Positions 8,685 to 10,285 of a stretch of 10,285 nucleotides of DNA are shown here, in pieces. This stretch comes from Deinococcus sp. Lineage in GTDB: Bacteria > Deinococcota > Deinococci > Deinococcales > Deinococcaceae. The stretch lies in NCBI RefSeq assembly GCF_030523985.1, contig NZ_JAUNHK010000093.1, positions 1 to 10,285 of the forward strand. Direction: 5' to 3'. Both the position numbers and the translations under genes were made by a program. Position 1 is the first letter of the stretch. Every line of letters starts with the position of its first letter. Under the pieces are notes generated by a model. It worked only from the letters and a program-made list of their open reading frames with translations, had not been told where the DNA came from and made no database searches.

Positions 8685-8690
8685 TACACT
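8685..8690 (+). promoter_or_regulatory. Putative -10 element of a leaderless promoter for the flavin reductase
   Basis: TACACT is followed by GGGCCGC and the ATG at 8698, the same hexamer as at 2227 and 4527. It lies 9 bases after the GHL10 gene stop, so the reductase probably has its own promoter. Confidence 0.5.
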
Positions 8691-8697
8691 GGGCCGC

Positions 8698-9198
8698 ATG
8701 ACCCACAATCCGGGCAACGACGCGACAGACGGTATTTCTCCCCTCGAATTCCGGCAGACCCTGGGCCGGTTCGCCAGTGGCGTGACCATCGTCACCGCGC
8801 AGGACGGCGAGGAGCGCCGGGGCATGACCGCCAGCGCCTTTGTCTCGGTCAGCCTGACGCCGCCGCTGATTCTGGTCAGCGTGGACAAGCGGGCGCACAT
8901 GCACGCGCTGCTGGGCCAGGAGGACGTGACGCACTTCGGGGTCAATGTGCTGAGCGCGGCGCAGCGCCACCTCAGCGACCATTTCGCCGGGCGGCCCGGC
9001 CCCGACGAGCAGGTGCCCTGGTTCATGCACGAGCGCGTGCCCCTGATCGGCGGAACCATCGCGCAACTGGTCTGCCGCAAACACGAGGTCATCGAGGCGG
9101 GCGACCACACCCTCTATCTGGGCTTCGTGGAATACAGCCGCTACACCGACGACGACCCGCTGCTGTACTTCCGTGGGCAGTACCACGAACTGGGCTGA
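8698..9198 (+). CDS. Flavin reductase-like FMN-binding split-barrel protein (HpaC/DIM6-NTAB type)
   Basis: This 166-residue cytoplasmic protein matches the flavin reductase domain. FRQTLGRFASGVTIVTA (18-34) is the opening signature. RGMTASAFVSVSLTPPLILV (41-60) forms the flavin-binding strands, and GDHTLYLGFVE (135-145) and LLYFRGQYHEL (155-165) are the usual closing motifs. Members reduce FMN or FAD with NAD(P)H and pass the reduced flavin to a two-component monooxygenase, or are flavoproteins of unknown role. No monooxygenase gene is in the window, so the partner is unknown. The length is typical. The start at 8698 fits the leaderless motif. A small membrane protein gene follows after 3 bases. 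Confidence 0.93.
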   Translation: MTHNPGNDATDGISPLEFRQTLGRFASGVTIVTAQDGEERRGMTASAFVSVSLTPPLILVSVDKRAHMHALLGQEDVTHFGVNVLSAAQRHLSDHFAGRPGPDEQVPWFMHERVPLIGGTIAQLVCRKHEVIEAGDHTLYLGFVEYSRYTDDDPLLYFRGQYHELG

Positions 9199-9201
9199 GG
9201 C

Positions 9202-9471
9202 GTGCCGACTTCGACGCTGCACCTGCTCATCACGCTGGCGCTGGCGGGCCTGACCCGGTTGGTGGCCTATCCCCTCGACATCGGTGGCGGGCGGGTGGTG
9301 GACGCTCTGGACGCCTTTTTGCTGATGTTCGCGCTGGTCAACCTGCGCCTGGGGTGGGCCGCCGCCAACGCCGAGCATGGAGGACGGGCGCCCGCGTGGT
9401 TCGTGGCGCTGGCGTTGCTGGCCGCCGCCGTCATCACCTTCGGGATGCTCTCGGCCCTCACGCCGCGCTGA
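9202..9471 (+). CDS. Small three-helix membrane protein, function unknown
   Basis: This 89-residue protein has a GTG start 3 bases after the flavin reductase stop. GAGG (9197-9200) ends just before the start, so initiation is likely by coupling to the upstream gene. Hydrophobic segments lie at about 6-24, 36-54 and 64-84, with the loop between the last two (AANAEHGGRAPAW) being polar. No family motif is recognised. The tight spacing argues for co-expression with the flavin reductase, but nothing shows a shared function. Confidence 0.75.
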   Translation: MPTSTLHLLITLALAGLTRLVAYPLDIGGGRVVDALDAFLLMFALVNLRLGWAAANAEHGGRAPAWFVALALLAAAVITFGMLSALTPR

Positions 9472-9485
9472 AGGCGCTGAAATGA

Positions 9486-9605
9486 ACGAACGGACTTTTC
9501 CCACCCTGGCGAACCAGTAGGCAACATGGGGGCCGCCGATTTACCCCGGCACGCTTCGCCGAATTCAAGCGGCGGCTGCGGGCCACCAAAGTCGAAGCCT
9601 ATTGA
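9486..9605 (+). pseudogene. Coding-like remnant in the gap between the convergent gene sets
   Basis: Between 9471 and 9613 the plus-strand frame from 9486 to the TGA at 9603-9605 has no ATG, GTG or TTG start. Its second half nevertheless looks like a protein end (RRFTPARFAEFKRRLRATKVEAY), with 15 of the last 21 third positions G or C. The nearby ATG at 9526 is in another frame. This could be the tail of a gene that lost its front, or chance in GC-rich DNA. The rest of the gap holds nothing I recognise; no terminator hairpin with a T tract was found. Confidence 0.25.
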
Positions 9606-9612
9606 TTCCGGG

Positions 9613-9819
9613 TCACGCTTTTTTCAGATACATCGTCTTGAGCACCAGCGTGCTGCGGCCCTCTTTGACTTCCACCACGTCCTCGCCGTCTTCGGAGAGG
9701 CGGATGTTTTTGAAGACCTTGCCGCGCTTGAGGTCGGTGCCGCCCTTGACCTTCAAGTCCTTGATGACCATCACGCTGTCGCCCTCTGCGAGCGGGTTGC
9801 CGTTGGAATCCTTGACCAT
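9613..9819 (-). CDS. Stand-alone PhnA-type (YjdM) domain protein
   Basis: This 68-residue protein matches the C-terminal PhnA domain: VKDSNGNPLAEGDSVMVIKDLKVKG (2-26), KRGKVFKNIRL (31-41) and the closing LVLKTMYLKKA (58-68). Full-length PhnA/YjdM proteins are about 110 residues with an N-terminal zinc ribbon; that ribbon is absent here. Despite the historical name, PhnA is not the phosphonoacetate hydrolase, and its function is unclear. The ATG lies 7 bases downstream of the Cu-ATPase stop, and no Shine-Dalgarno or leaderless hexamer is obvious. Translation is therefore probably coupled to the upstream gene. The run of Lys codons at the end produces a T6 on the plus strand. Confidence 0.88.
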   Translation of the reverse strand: MVKDSNGNPLAEGDSVMVIKDLKVKGGTDLKRGKVFKNIRLSEDGEDVVEVKEGRSTLVLKTMYLKKA

Positions 9820-9826
9820 GGGCCGA

Positions 9827-10285
<459 letters not shown>

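Noticed and set aside
9619..9624. A T6 run as a terminator for the flavin reductase operon
   Set aside because: It encodes the Lys-Lys end of the PhnA-like protein on the other strand, and no stem precedes it on the plus strand.

Overview
The window comes from a GC-rich bacterial chromosome. The best guess is Deinococcus (D. radiodurans or a close relative). This is an inference from three things: the base composition; a DnaX with a very long Pro/Ala-rich linker; and a recurring TAnnnT hexamer 5-7 bases before start codons with no Shine-Dalgarno sequence, the leaderless arrangement that is common in Deinococcus. No search was run. Nothing here looks like a prophage, insertion sequence, CRISPR array or RNA gene. 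It reads as ordinary core chromosome with a few small oddities.

Layout from left to right. At 1-495 (+ strand) lie the tail of an unknown gene and a small four-helix membrane protein. At 508-2142 (- strand) are a COG0523/CobW-type GTPase and, after a 78-base gap, a hot-dog thioesterase (YdiI/PaaI-like). An inverted array of a 14-base unit fills most of the gap between them. Past the thioesterase stop there is a 47-codon coding-like stretch with no normal start. At 2238-2807 (+) is an HNH endonuclease whose 3' end overlaps, tail to tail, a TPR-GGDEF protein (2792-4435, -).

The GGDEF gene and dnaX diverge from a shared region (4436-4600). In front of dnaX there appears to be a leaderless 21-codon leader ORF (4539-4604) whose stop overlaps the dnaX ATG as ATGA. 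It carries a C8 run, and one added C would fuse the leader in frame to DnaX. This is the most interesting regulatory candidate in the window. dnaX (4601-6829) is followed by a secreted GHL10-type glycosidase-like protein with a C-terminal carboxypeptidase-regulatory-like domain (6876-8675), an FMN-binding flavin reductase (8698-9198) and a small three-helix membrane protein (9202-9471).

The right edge (- strand) holds the C-terminal part of a CopA-type Cu+ P1B ATPase (9827-10285, running off the window). It is followed after 7 bases by a stand-alone PhnA-type domain of 68 residues (9613-9819). Between the convergent sets (9472-9612) there is only a short coding-like remnant.

The genes do not form one pathway. 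Plausible functional units are cobW with the thioesterase (same strand only), the flavin reductase with the small membrane protein (3-base spacing), and copA with the PhnA-like gene (7-base spacing).
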